Below, piece by piece: positions 25,669 through 34,007 of a DNA stretch of 64,000 bases. The notes under the pieces were generated by a model, which searched no databases, had not been told where the DNA came from, and saw only the letters and a list, made by a program, of their open reading frames with translations. The first letter of the stretch is position 1. Each line of letters starts with the position of its first letter. The stretch is taken from positions 1-64,000 of the forward strand of contig DATFFP010000014.1 in the NCBI GenBank assembly GCA_035249985.1, written 5' to 3'. The translations under genes were made by a program, and so were the position numbers. The DNA comes from JAICNG01 sp035249985. GTDB taxonomy: Bacteria; Gemmatimonadota; Gemmatimonadetes; Gemmatimonadales; Gemmatimonadaceae.

Positions 25669-27780
25669 ATGGCAACTCAAACGCGCTCGGAGCGCCGAGC
25701 CGGCTCCGACCTCAGCCGCGAGGCCCTCGTTGCGGCATACAGGACCATGTATCTCTCCCGCCGGATCGACGACAAGGAGATCCAGCTCAAGCGGCAGAAC
25801 AAGATCTTCTTTCAGATCTCGGGCGCGGGGCACGAGGCGATACTGACCGCCGCGGGGATGGTCACGCGGCCAGCGCACGACTGGTTCTACATGTACTACC
25901 GGGACCGTGCGCTGTGCCTCCAGCTCGGCATGACGCCGGCGGAGATGCTTTACTCCGCCGTCGGCGCCGCCATCGATCCGAATTCCGGCGGACGCCAGAT
26001 GCCGAGCCACTGGGGGAAGAAAGAGCTCAACATCGTCTCCACATCATCGCCGACGGGGACGCAGTTCCTCCAGGCCGTCGGATCGGCCGAGGCGATCGTT
26101 CGCGCCAAGGCGCTTGGCATCACCGAAGGTTTCCAGAAGGACGAGATCGTCCTCGTCACCACCGGCGACGGCACCACCAGCGAGGGCGAGTTCTGGGAAT
26201 CACTGAACACCGCCTGCAACCTGTCGCTCCCCATTGTCTACCTCGTCGAGGACAATGGATACGCGATCTCGGTCCCGGTCGAGGTGAACACCGCCGGCGG
26301 ATCGATCTCGAAGCTCGTCAGCGGGTTCCCGAATCTGTTCATCCAGGAAGTCGACGGGTGCGATCTGCTCGCGTCGCACGCCGTGATGAAGACGGCCGTC
26401 GACCACGCGCGCAGACGGAAGGGGCCCGCGTTCGTGCACGCCCGCGTCATTCGTCCCTACTCGCACTCCCTCTCCGACGACGAGGTGCTCTACAAGCCAC
26501 CCGAGGAGCGGGAGGCGGAAGCGCAGCGTGATCCCATTATTACCTTCCCACGCTGGCTCGTCGCCGAAGGGATCACGACCGACGAGGAGCTGGAGCGCCT
26601 TCGCGAGCAGGCGGATGCCGAGATCCAGGCCGCGACGGACGACGCCCTCGCGCAGCCGCAGCCGGGCGCCGACACGGTGTACTTCGCCGTTTATTCGCCC
26701 GATGTCGATCCGACCAGCGACGCGTTCGATACCGAGGATGATCCGCAGTTCGCCGGCGAGCCGACGACGATGGTCGATCTGCTCAACGCGTGCATGAAGG
26801 ATGAAATGCGTCGCGATGAGCGGATCGTCGTCTTCGGCGAGGACGTCGCCGATCTCTCGCGCGAGCAGCACATGGGCAAGGTGAAGGGAAAGGGCGGCGT
26901 CTTCAAAGTGACGTGGGGGCTGCAAAAGGAATTCGGCGGCACGCGCGTCTACAACTCGCCCCTCGCTGAGGCGAACATCGTCGGCCGTGCGGTGGGGTTG
27001 GCGATCCGCGGGCTCAAGCCCGTCGTCGAGATCCAGTTCTTCGACTACATCTGGCCGGCGTACATGCAGCTTCGCGATGAGCTCGCGACGATGCGCTGGC
27101 GCTCGAACAACGCGTTCGCCGCGCCCGTTGTGGTTCGCACGACCTATGGCGGATACATCCGCGGAGCGGTCTACCACTCGCAAACGGGTGCATCGCTCTT
27201 CACGCACACACCGGGGCTTCGCGTCGTCTGCCCGGCCACGGCGCTCGATGCGAATGGCCTTCTGCGCACGGCGATTCGCTGCGACGACCCCGTGATCTTC
27301 CTCGAGCACAAGCATCTCTACCGCCAGACGTACAACAAGTCGCGGTATCCGGGACCCAACTTCATGATCCCGTTCGGCAAGGCGAAGGTGGTTCGTGAGG
27401 GCAAGGACATTACCGTCGTCACGTACGGAGCGACGGTGCAGCGCGCGCTCGTGGCCGCGAACCAGGTCGCCGACGGCGGGGGGCCCGATGTCGAGGTGAT
27501 CGACCTGCGCACGCTGTCGCCCTGGGATCGGGAGGCGGTCTTCAGCTCGACGAAGAAGACCAATCGGGTGGTCGTCGCCTACGAGGATTCGCTCTCGTGG
27601 GGCTACGGCGCCGAGATCGCTGCCGCGATCGCGCAGGAATGCTTCGCGTGGCTCGATGCCCCGGTGATGCGCATCGCGTCGACCGACACGTTCGTCGGCT
27701 ACGCGCCATCCCTGGAAGACGCGATTCTCCCGCAGGTCGACGACTTCAAGCGCGTGTTCCAGGAGATCGCCGCGTTCTGA
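25669..27780 (+). CDS. Fused alpha-beta E1 component of a branched-chain-type 2-oxoacid dehydrogenase
   Basis: 703 residues joining what are usually two subunits. Residues about 20-330 are E1-alpha: YRDRAL, GRQMPSHWG and the thiamine-diphosphate motif GDGTTSEGEF with the VEDNGYAIS end. Residues about 365-703 are E1-beta: VFGEDVA, GGVFKVT, YNSPLAEANIVGRAVGLA, FFDYIWPA, PVVVRTTYGG. It decarboxylates a 2-oxoacid and transfers the acyl group to lipoyl-E2 in the cytoplasm. Fused forms occur in several phyla. No E2 or E3 gene is in the window. The 3' end overlaps the next gene. Confidence 0.93.
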   Translation: MATQTRSERRAGSDLSREALVAAYRTMYLSRRIDDKEIQLKRQNKIFFQISGAGHEAILTAAGMVTRPAHDWFYMYYRDRALCLQLGMTPAEMLYSAVGAAIDPNSGGRQMPSHWGKKELNIVSTSSPTGTQFLQAVGSAEAIVRAKALGITEGFQKDEIVLVTTGDGTTSEGEFWESLNTACNLSLPIVYLVEDNGYAISVPVEVNTAGGSISKLVSGFPNLFIQEVDGCDLLASHAVMKTAVDHARRRKGPAFVHARVIRPYSHSLSDDEVLYKPPEEREAEAQRDPIITFPRWLVAEGITTDEELERLREQADAEIQAATDDALAQPQPGADTVYFAVYSPDVDPTSDAFDTEDDPQFAGEPTTMVDLLNACMKDEMRRDERIVVFGEDVADLSREQHMGKVKGKGGVFKVTWGLQKEFGGTRVYNSPLAEANIVGRAVGLAIRGLKPVVEIQFFDYIWPAYMQLRDELATMRWRSNNAFAAPVVVRTTYGGYIRGAVYHSQTGASLFTHTPGLRVVCPATALDANGLLRTAIRCDDPVIFLEHKHLYRQTYNKSRYPGPNFMIPFGKAKVVREGKDITVVTYGATVQRALVAANQVADGGGPDVEVIDLRTLSPWDREAVFSSTKKTNRVVVAYEDSLSWGYGAEIAAAIAQECFAWLDAPVMRIASTDTFVGYAPSLEDAILPQVDDFKRVFQEIAAF

Positions 27781-28706
27781 GCACACGCGCGTCGCTCGGA
27801 CTCTTCGCGCTGCTCGCCGCGTGTGCATCGCCGTCGTCGCCGCGTGACATCGACCCGAACGACACCGCCCGCTACACGCCCGGGGTGTCGTACTTCGGCC
27901 GCAACCAGTACATCGAGTACATCGCCGGCGAGCTGCCGGTCATCCTCTCGGCGCCGCACGGTGGCTCGCTCCGGCCCGATGAGATTCCCGATCGCACGTA
28001 CGGGACGACCGTCACGGACCTGAACACGGCCGAGCTCGCGCGTGCGGTCGATTCGGCACTCGTGAGGCTCACCGGGAAGCACGCGCACGTGGTGATGGTC
28101 CGGCTGCACCGCATGAAGCTCGACGCCAACCGTGAGATCACCGAGGGCGCGCAGGGGGATGCGGAGGCAGAGCAGGCCTGGCAGGAGTTCCACAGCTTCT
28201 TGAACGACGCCAAGGAGGCGGTCACCCGGCGCTACACCGGGGGACTCTACATCGATCTCCATGGGCACGGCCACGCGATCCAGCGGCTGGAGCTCGGATA
28301 CCTCCTTGACGCTGATGAGCTTGGGCATCCCGACGACTCCCTCGACACCCAACCCGCATACGAGGTACTCAGCAGCATCCGGACGTTGTCGGTGCGCTCG
28401 CCGCTCTCGTTCTCGGAGCTGTTGCGCGGACCGTCGAGCCTGGGCGCACTACTCGAAGGGGAGGGCTACCCCGCTGTCCCCAGTCACACAACGCCCGATC
28501 CGGGCACCGATGAGTACTTCGCGGGGGGCTTCAACACGTTCATGCACGGCTGCCGTGCGGGTGGGGTGATCTGTGGGGTGCAGATCGAGTCGAACCGGAT
28601 AGGGGTGCGGGACACGGAAGAGAACAGGGCGAGGTTCGCTGCCGCCCTGGCGCACGTGATAGAGCGGTATCTCGAGCTTCACGCCGGGGTCGATATCACG
28701 CCGTAG
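27777..28706 (+). CDS. N-formylglutamate amidohydrolase-like lipoprotein, probable CTG start
   Basis: 309 residues. FGase-fold landmarks: PVILSAPHGGSLRPDEIPDR, DLNTAELARAV, YIDLHGHGH and late IESNRIGVRD, which together supply the zinc ligands. The lipoprotein signal (RASLGLFALLAAC) has no ATG, GTG or TTG in or just before it. The only plausible start is CTG 27777, which overlaps the upstream TGA as CTGA with GGAG about 9 nt before. This mimics a coupled ATGA overlap. An alternative is a much longer frame inside the upstream gene, which I consider unlikely. Extracytoplasmic hydrolase, substrate unknown. Confidence 0.8.
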   Translation: MSTRASLGLFALLAACASPSSPRDIDPNDTARYTPGVSYFGRNQYIEYIAGELPVILSAPHGGSLRPDEIPDRTYGTTVTDLNTAELARAVDSALVRLTGKHAHVVMVRLHRMKLDANREITEGAQGDAEAEQAWQEFHSFLNDAKEAVTRRYTGGLYIDLHGHGHAIQRLELGYLLDADELGHPDDSLDTQPAYEVLSSIRTLSVRSPLSFSELLRGPSSLGALLEGEGYPAVPSHTTPDPGTDEYFAGGFNTFMHGCRAGGVICGVQIESNRIGVRDTEENRARFAAALAHVIERYLELHAGVDITP

Positions 28707-28710
28707 CCTG

Positions 28711-28850
28711 AACGGCAAAGATGACAGAGTTCAGAATACAGATTTCAGAATTCAGATAAACCTCCGGGAAGCCACGACCTGGCTTCCCGTGTTCGTTTCT
28801 GAATTCTGTATTCTGTATTCTGTATTCTGAACTCTGTCATCTTTGCCGTT
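28711..28850. repeat. Word hairpin A, copy 3, with unequal arms
   Basis: Cap AACGGCAAAGATGACAG at both ends. Arm 1 has four heptamer words and arm 2 has five (one extra CTGTATT), showing independent copy-number change. The loop holds an inner hairpin (CGGGAAGCC and GGCTTCCCG). Confidence 0.95.
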
Positions 28851-28931
28851 ACCCCAGTTTACACTGCCTTGACGGCTTCCCCCTTGCGCCCCCTCATCCC
28901 CGACCCTACCGTCGCAAGCGGAGGTGGTCCC

Positions 28932-30083
28932 ATGCGTCGTCTACGCGGCGTGGCCGTCATCGGCCTGGCAGGGGGTGCGCTCGGGTTTGGCCCCGCGTCG
29001 CTTCGCGCCCAGGAGCCGGCGAATCGCGGAACCGTGGCCGGGGTCGTGCGCGACTCCTCAGGGGGCGGGATCGCCGGCGCCGAGATCACCATCGTGGGCA
29101 CGGGCCTGCGAGCGCACACCAATCCCCAGGGCGAGTTCCGCCTGACGAACGTTCCCGCCGGAACCGTCAGCGTCGGCGTACGTCGGCTGGGGTTCGTCCC
29201 GACCGTCGGCAGCATCGAGATCGGACCGAACGAAGCCGCGACGATGACGGTGGTCGTCGCACCGCTCGCGCAGTCGCTCGCCGCCGTCATCGTCCGCGGC
29301 GACCGCCGGTTCGAGGAGCACGGCAGGCTCGCGGGGTTCTATCAGCGGCGGTCGCGCTCGTCAGGCGGACATTACATCACGCGCGAGCAGATCGACCAGC
29401 GGAACCCGGCGCAGCTCACGGACCTGTTCCGCAGCGTTCCCGGCGCGCGGATCTATTCGTCCACCTTCAATAATGTCGTGCGATTCCGCGGGATGCGTTG
29501 CGCCCCGCTCGTGTGGCTGGACGGCTTTCCCGCGACCGCGGGTGAATACGACCTCGATGCGCTCGATCCGTACATCATCGAGGGCATCGAGGTCTACCTG
29601 GGGGTCGCGACGGTTCCTCCGGAATTTCGGTGGGTGCGGGGCGGTGGCTCCTGTGGCGCCATCGTCATTTGGACCGGCTTCGAGGAGCGGAGGCGCAAGG
29701 CTCGCCAGGCCGCCACTCCTCCCTCGGAGCTCGCCAAGCAGGTCGAAGAGCGCCAACTCTTCACCGCGGATCAAGTCGACCAGGTGGCGCGCACTGACAG
29801 CGGCTCGATCGTACGCCCGGCGTACCCCGATTCACTCTTCCGCGAGCGCGTGACGGGCCAGGTGCTCGTCGAGTTCGTGGTGGACACGAGCGGCCTCGTT
29901 CTCACCGAAAGCATCTCCGCGATCTCGACGAGCCACGTCTTGTTCACCGACGCCGTGCGTCGCGCCCTGCAGAGCGCGCGGTTTCATCCGGCGTTGCTCG
30001 AGGGCCAGCGTGTGCGCCAACTGGTGCAGCTCCCAGTGAAGTTCGAGATGCCGGTAGAGACGAGCCAGGAACAGCCAAGGTGA
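28932..30083 (+). CDS. Barrel-less TonB-plug protein with carboxypeptidase-regulatory and TonB C-terminal domains
   Basis: 383 residues. Signal peptide ending LRAQ. About 33-115 is a carboxypeptidase regulatory-like (CarboxypepD_reg) domain (GTVAGVVRDSSGGGIAGAEI, TNPQGEFRLTNVPAG). About 145-245 is a TonB-receptor plug-like domain (ITREQIDQRNPAQLTDLFRS, YIIEGIEVYLG), without any following beta-barrel. About 290-378 is a TonB C-terminal domain (GQVLVEFVVDTSG, VRRALQSARFHPA, VRQLVQLPVKF). Plug and TonB_C normally belong to different partners of the same energy-transduction complex. Strong GGAGGT ribosome-binding site. Confidence 0.82.
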   Translation: MRRLRGVAVIGLAGGALGFGPASLRAQEPANRGTVAGVVRDSSGGGIAGAEITIVGTGLRAHTNPQGEFRLTNVPAGTVSVGVRRLGFVPTVGSIEIGPNEAATMTVVVAPLAQSLAAVIVRGDRRFEEHGRLAGFYQRRSRSSGGHYITREQIDQRNPAQLTDLFRSVPGARIYSSTFNNVVRFRGMRCAPLVWLDGFPATAGEYDLDALDPYIIEGIEVYLGVATVPPEFRWVRGGGSCGAIVIWTGFEERRRKARQAATPPSELAKQVEERQLFTADQVDQVARTDSGSIVRPAYPDSLFRERVTGQVLVEFVVDTSGLVLTESISAISTSHVLFTDAVRRALQSARFHPALLEGQRVRQLVQLPVKFEMPVETSQEQPR

Positions 30084-30167
30084 TCGAGGGGTGTCGAGGT
30101 CGTCGAGGTGATCGCGGGAACGTCGTGCTTCTCCCTTGATCACCTCGACGACTACGACACCCCTCGA
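30084..30167. repeat. Word hairpin D, copy 1 (GTCGAGGTGATC-type words)
   Basis: Arms 30084-30113 and 30138-30167, about 30 nt, differing at two positions, with a 24-nt loop. The word array follows immediately on the TGA stop of the plug protein, between convergent genes. Confidence 0.9.
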
Positions 30168-30184
30168 CTAGCTCTGCCGCTCGA

Positions 30185-30466
30185 TCACATCTTCATCTCG
30201 GCGGTCGTCGGATCGATCCCCGCCCGCACCTCGCTCACGCGGTTGCACGGAAATCCGCCGCGCTTGGCGTGCTCGCGAATGAGACGCTCGTTCGCGGCGA
30301 TGTACACGCAATAGATCTTGTCGTCGGTGACGTAGCTCTGCACCCACTGGATGTCCGGCCCGAGGTCGTGCAGCACCTGACATGACTTCGTGGAGATTCC
30401 GCGCAGCTCGTCGTCACTGAGTTGACCGGCTCCGGCGAGATCGCGCTCGATCAAGTACCTGGGCAT
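30185..30466 (-). CDS. DUF4242-family small protein
   Basis: 93 residues, normal for DUF4242 (nickel-binding SCO4226-like, alpha-beta ferredoxin fold). Family landmarks: MPRYLIERDL at the start, SCQVLHDLGPDIQWVQSYV, KIYCVYIAANERLIREHAKRGG split by the strand-helix turn, and the terminal basic-free strand. Cytoplasmic; function in bacteria unclear, though homologues bind divalent metal. Short gap (12 nt) to the lipoprotein gene upstream on the same strand suggests an operon. Confidence 0.85.
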   Translation of the reverse strand: MPRYLIERDLAGAGQLSDDELRGISTKSCQVLHDLGPDIQWVQSYVTDDKIYCVYIAANERLIREHAKRGGFPCNRVSEVRAGIDPTTAEMKM

Positions 30467-30478
30467 CGTCGGCTCCTG

Positions 30479-31054
30479 TTAGGCGTTGTCGCGGTCGCAC
30501 CCGACCGCCGGATTCCAGTCGGCGAACACCCCGCTCCGATTGTCACGCCACGACCAGACGTGAAGCGCCCATACTTGAAAGGTCTCGTTGCGCGCGAACG
30601 TCTGACCATAGAGCACCGGAGGCTCGGCGCCAGTCCATTCCGTGAACGGGATGATGAACTCCACGCCGACGAGCCGCGGCTTCCCCTTCCCCTGAGGCTC
30701 GTACAACAGCACTTCGGGACGCGCTTCGATGACCTGCCCATCAATGAGCTCCCCCTTCGCGTAGTGGTAGCCCATTCCTCCCCGGGCCGCGTCCTCCATG
30801 CAGCCGGTGACCTGAACGGTATAGCCATCGGCCTGCGCCGCGGCGAAGTCGTGATACCGCGCGGTCGCGGCCTTGAGCTCCGCCAGCTTGCGCCCGAGAC
30901 CGGGAATCGGCGCGCCTGCCTGCGTCGCGGCGACGTGCACGTGCGCGGCATTGGGGTTCATCGGCTCTGAGTCGCCGGTGCACGATACCACGATCGCAAC
31001 CATACCTGCGGCAAGCAGTGGTATAGCGGCGCTGGGGCTGATCGGGGAATGCAT
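30479..31054 (-). CDS. Putative lipoprotein, conserved hypothetical
   Basis: 191 residues from ATG 31054, which has AGGAGG about 6 nt upstream (an excellent site). Lipobox VVSC. The body is a single soluble domain: a helix (LAELKAATARYHDFAAAQADGY), VTGCMEDAARGGMGYHYAKG, LYEPQGKGKPRLVGVEFIIP and WALHVWSWRDN. His/Cys residues in GCMEDA and GYHYAK could bind metal, but nothing confirms it. Similar short lipoproteins occur as conserved hypotheticals in environmental bacteria. Operon with the DUF4242 gene. Confidence 0.75.
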   Translation of the reverse strand: MHSPISPSAAIPLLAAGMVAIVVSCTGDSEPMNPNAAHVHVAATQAGAPIPGLGRKLAELKAATARYHDFAAAQADGYTVQVTGCMEDAARGGMGYHYAKGELIDGQVIEARPEVLLYEPQGKGKPRLVGVEFIIPFTEWTGAEPPVLYGQTFARNETFQVWALHVWSWRDNRSGVFADWNPAVGCDRDNA

Positions 31055-31169
31055 AAACCCTCCTGGAGAGCAGTGAGATGGCTTGCCCGAACCCCGGGCG
31101 CGCGTATCATGTCGGAGCGGCATCGGCGCACTCTCGCCTGCCTCTCGCCCCGCTCTCGCCACGCGTAAC

Positions 31170-33503
31170 GTGTTCTCACTCAAGCTTCTCGGCGGCGCGT
31201 CCATCCACGCCCCGTCGGGCCCCCTCGCCGGCCGCGCCAGTCAGCGGCGCCGTATCGCGCTCCTCGCGATGCTCGCCGTCGCGCGTGCGCGTGGGGTGAG
31301 TCGGGACAAGCTCATCGCCTATCTGTGGCCCGAGCAGGACACCGAGCACGCCCGACCTCTGCTCTCCGATTCCATCTACCGGGTGAACCAGGCGCTCGGT
31401 GGCGAGGCGATTATCAGCACCGCTGACGACCTCCGCCTTTCGACGCAGGTGCTGCCGAGCGATGTGGCCGGGTTCGAGGACGCGATCGACAGCGGCGAAT
31501 GGCAGCGTGCCGCGGATCTGTATGGTGGGCCCTTTCTCGATGGGTTCTTTCTCGCCGATGCCGAGGAGTTCGAGCGCTGGGCCAATGCAGAGCGCGATCG
31601 TCTCGCACGGTCGTACGCACGCGCGCTCGAAGCACTGAGTGAAAGCGCCGAGCATCGGGGGGACACGGTCGACGCGGTGCGGTGGTGGCGGGCGCTCGCC
31701 GCCCACGATCCCTACAGCTCACGCGTCGCCGTTCGGCTCATGCGGGCGCTCGATCGCTCAGGCGACCGCGCCGCGGCGCTCCAGCATGCTCGCGTGCATG
31801 CGATCTTGCTCGCCGACGAGTTCGGCACGGAGCCAGACGCGGCCGTCGCCGAGCTCGCCGCGTCCATGCGCGCACAGCCGATCGCATCGGCGCCGCCGGC
31901 GCCGGCATCGGCACGCGTGCTCGAGGAGCCCGACTCCGAACCGCGAAAGGTGGACACGCCGGCTGTGGTCGCCCCGTCGGCGGCAGTCACGACGCGACGA
32001 CGCCGGTGGCCCATCGCGGCAGCGGTCATCGCACTCGCGATCGCTGTCGCCGCCGTAGCGCGCGGACGCGCATCGGCGGGAAACAGGGCGGACGCCGCCA
32101 GTGTCGCGGTGCTTCCGTTCGTCGATCTCAGCCCCGCACACGATCACGAGTATTTCAGCGACGGCATGACGGAGGAGCTGATCAATACCCTTGGTCGCGT
32201 TCAGGGTGTGCGCGTCGCATCGCGCACCTCGTCCTTCTCATTCAAGGGAAGGACGCCCGACGTCCGCGACGTCGGGACGCAGCTTGGCGTCGCGACCGTG
32301 CTCGATGGCAGTGTCCGGGCGGACGAGGGCACGCTCCGCATTACGGCGCGCCTCTCGAACGCGCGCGATGGATATCAGCTGTGGTCGCGGACCTATGAGC
32401 GGGAGCTGCAGGACGTGTTCGCGATTCAGGAGGAGATCTCCCGCTCCATCGTCGAAACCCTCAAGGGCACGCTCGTGGGCAGTGCCGATTCCGCCGCGAC
32501 GGCGCGACGCGATACCGATCTCGAAGCGTACAATCTGTACCTGCGCGGTCGCCACGCACTGTACATGAAGGGCCGGTACTCATGGTATCGGCGCACCGAG
32601 GAGGGTCTCAGGTCGGCGGCCGCATACTTCACGCAGGCCATTGAGAAAGACTCGACGTATGCGCTCGCACACGCGGGTCTAGCCGACGCTCTCGCCGTGC
32701 TCGGGTTTTACGACTACCTCCCACCTCGTGAGGCGTTCCCGCCCGCGGAGCGTGCGGCCCAGCGGGCGATGGGGCTCGACTCGACGCTGGTGCAGCCCTA
32801 TGCGACGCTCGGCTACGCCGCGCTGTATTACAGTTGGAACTGGCGGCGCGCCGAGGAGTGGTTCGCGCGCGCGATCGATGTCGGGCCCAGATATTCGACT
32901 GCGCATCAGTGGTACGCGAACTTCCTGACCGCCCGCGCCCGCTTCGACGAAGCGGAGCGCGCGATGGGCCGGGCGCAGGAGATCGATCCGCTCTCGCTCA
33001 TCGCGAGCGCGGCGCATGGCTGGGTCTTGTACTATGCAGGCGAATTCGAGCGGGCCGCGGAGCAGTGTCGTCTCACGCTCGAGCTCGATCCGGATTACGC
33101 CGTCGCCCTGCTCTGGCGTGGGTGGTCGCTCGAGGAGCTCGGACGTGTGCCGGAGGCGCTCACGCTGCTCGAGCGCGCGGTCGCGCTGACGAATCGCAGC
33201 ACGTTGTTCGTGGCGTCGCTCGCGCGCACCCGCGCGATCGCCGGGGATAGCGCGGGCGCGAGGGCGCTGCTGCACGAGCTGGAGGATCGTGGCTCACGAT
33301 CCTATGTCCCCACGTACGAGGTCGCGAAGATTCACCTCGCGCTCGGCGCGCGTGAGCGGGCGCTGCAGCTGCTCGAGCGCGCGTACGAGGAGCGCTCGCA
33401 CTCGATGGTCTTTCTCGGCGTCGATCCGCAGTTGGGATCGCTTCACGGGGATGCGCGGTTCGAGGCGCTCGTCAGGCGCGTGGACGCCGCGCGGAACTAC
33501 TGA
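31170..33503 (+). CDS. SARP/BTAD-type regulator fused to TolB-like and TPR domains
   Basis: 777 residues from GTG 31170 (VFSLKLLGG is the typical opening; the frame extends to TTG 31083 without domain content). N-terminal winged helix about 15-90 (RRRIALLAMLAVARARGVSRDKLI, YLWPEQDTEHAR), BTAD helical domain about 95-235, and a membrane helix about 288-305 (WPIAAAVIALAIAVAAVA). A TolB N-terminal-like domain is at about 318-440 (VAVLPFVDLSP, YFSDGMTEELINTL), then TPRs to the end. Architecture implies a membrane-tethered transcriptional regulator sensing envelope status. Signal and targets unknown. Confidence 0.88.
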   Translation: MFSLKLLGGASIHAPSGPLAGRASQRRRIALLAMLAVARARGVSRDKLIAYLWPEQDTEHARPLLSDSIYRVNQALGGEAIISTADDLRLSTQVLPSDVAGFEDAIDSGEWQRAADLYGGPFLDGFFLADAEEFERWANAERDRLARSYARALEALSESAEHRGDTVDAVRWWRALAAHDPYSSRVAVRLMRALDRSGDRAAALQHARVHAILLADEFGTEPDAAVAELAASMRAQPIASAPPAPASARVLEEPDSEPRKVDTPAVVAPSAAVTTRRRRWPIAAAVIALAIAVAAVARGRASAGNRADAASVAVLPFVDLSPAHDHEYFSDGMTEELINTLGRVQGVRVASRTSSFSFKGRTPDVRDVGTQLGVATVLDGSVRADEGTLRITARLSNARDGYQLWSRTYERELQDVFAIQEEISRSIVETLKGTLVGSADSAATARRDTDLEAYNLYLRGRHALYMKGRYSWYRRTEEGLRSAAAYFTQAIEKDSTYALAHAGLADALAVLGFYDYLPPREAFPPAERAAQRAMGLDSTLVQPYATLGYAALYYSWNWRRAEEWFARAIDVGPRYSTAHQWYANFLTARARFDEAERAMGRAQEIDPLSLIASAAHGWVLYYAGEFERAAEQCRLTLELDPDYAVALLWRGWSLEELGRVPEALTLLERAVALTNRSTLFVASLARTRAIAGDSAGARALLHELEDRGSRSYVPTYEVAKIHLALGARERALQLLERAYEERSHSMVFLGVDPQLGSLHGDARFEALVRRVDAARNY

Positions 33504-33505
33504 GG

Positions 33506-33588
33506 TCGTCCAGGGGGTCAAGGGAATCGAGGTGATCCAGGTGACTTCACCTCGACACCCGTCCCTCGATCACATCGATGACCTGGAC
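33506..33588. repeat. Word hairpin D, copy 2, degenerate
   Basis: Imperfect inverted array of GTCCAGG/ATCGAGGTGATC-type words just after the regulator's stop. Arms 33506-33538 and about 33561-33588 pair with several mismatches. Convergent gene end. Confidence 0.7.
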
Positions 33589-33599
33589 GGTGCGGCTCG

Positions 33600-34007
33600 T
33601 CAGCGTGTCGCCGCCCGACAGACCCCGCCGTCGACGCGCACCGCGGGTGGGGTCACGAACATGCAGTCCGAGACGATGCCAGCCGCCTGGTTGTACGCTT
33701 CCTCGGCGCGCTTCAGCTCATCGAGCGCGCGCAACAGGGCGGCTTCGTCAGTAGTGGCCTTGCAATACACGACGTAGGTGCGAGGCCCGCCGCACGCCTT
33801 GGCGCCTACCGGCGCGGTCGCGCATTGATTCGCCTGATCGCACCCCTCGGTCCTCGCCAGCGCCCGCGCCTGTTGCTCGAGCTCGCGAACGCGAGCTTCG
33901 CTTCCCTCTTGGGTGGTCGAGGGTGTCTCGACTGCTGGCGGCTCTTCCTGCCGGGCGCACCCCCCAACGAGTACCGCCGCCAATGCCCAGGCGCGAATCA
34001 GTCTCAT
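33600..34007 (-). CDS. Small coiled-coil lipoprotein
   Basis: 135 residues. Lipobox LVGGC near residue 17, a Pro/Thr linker, a predicted helix (ARVRELEQQARALAR), four cysteines in a compact region (GCDQANQC, KACGG, VYCKA) and another helix (LLRALDELKRAEEAYNQ), ending with a Cys-containing tail. The cysteines suggest disulfides in the periplasm. No family recognised. Start overlaps the stop of the upstream amidohydrolase gene by 4 nt (ATGA), so translation is coupled. Confidence 0.7.
   Translation of the reverse strand: MRLIRAWALAAVLVGGCARQEEPPAVETPSTTQEGSEARVRELEQQARALARTEGCDQANQCATAPVGAKACGGPRTYVVYCKATTDEAALLRALDELKRAEEAYNQAAGIVSDCMFVTPPAVRVDGGVCRAATR

Noticed and set aside
28799..28851. 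Word arrays as rho-independent terminators only
   Set aside because: No T run follows most copies, some lie in divergent gaps or inside genes, and a conventional terminator is separately present inside one loop.
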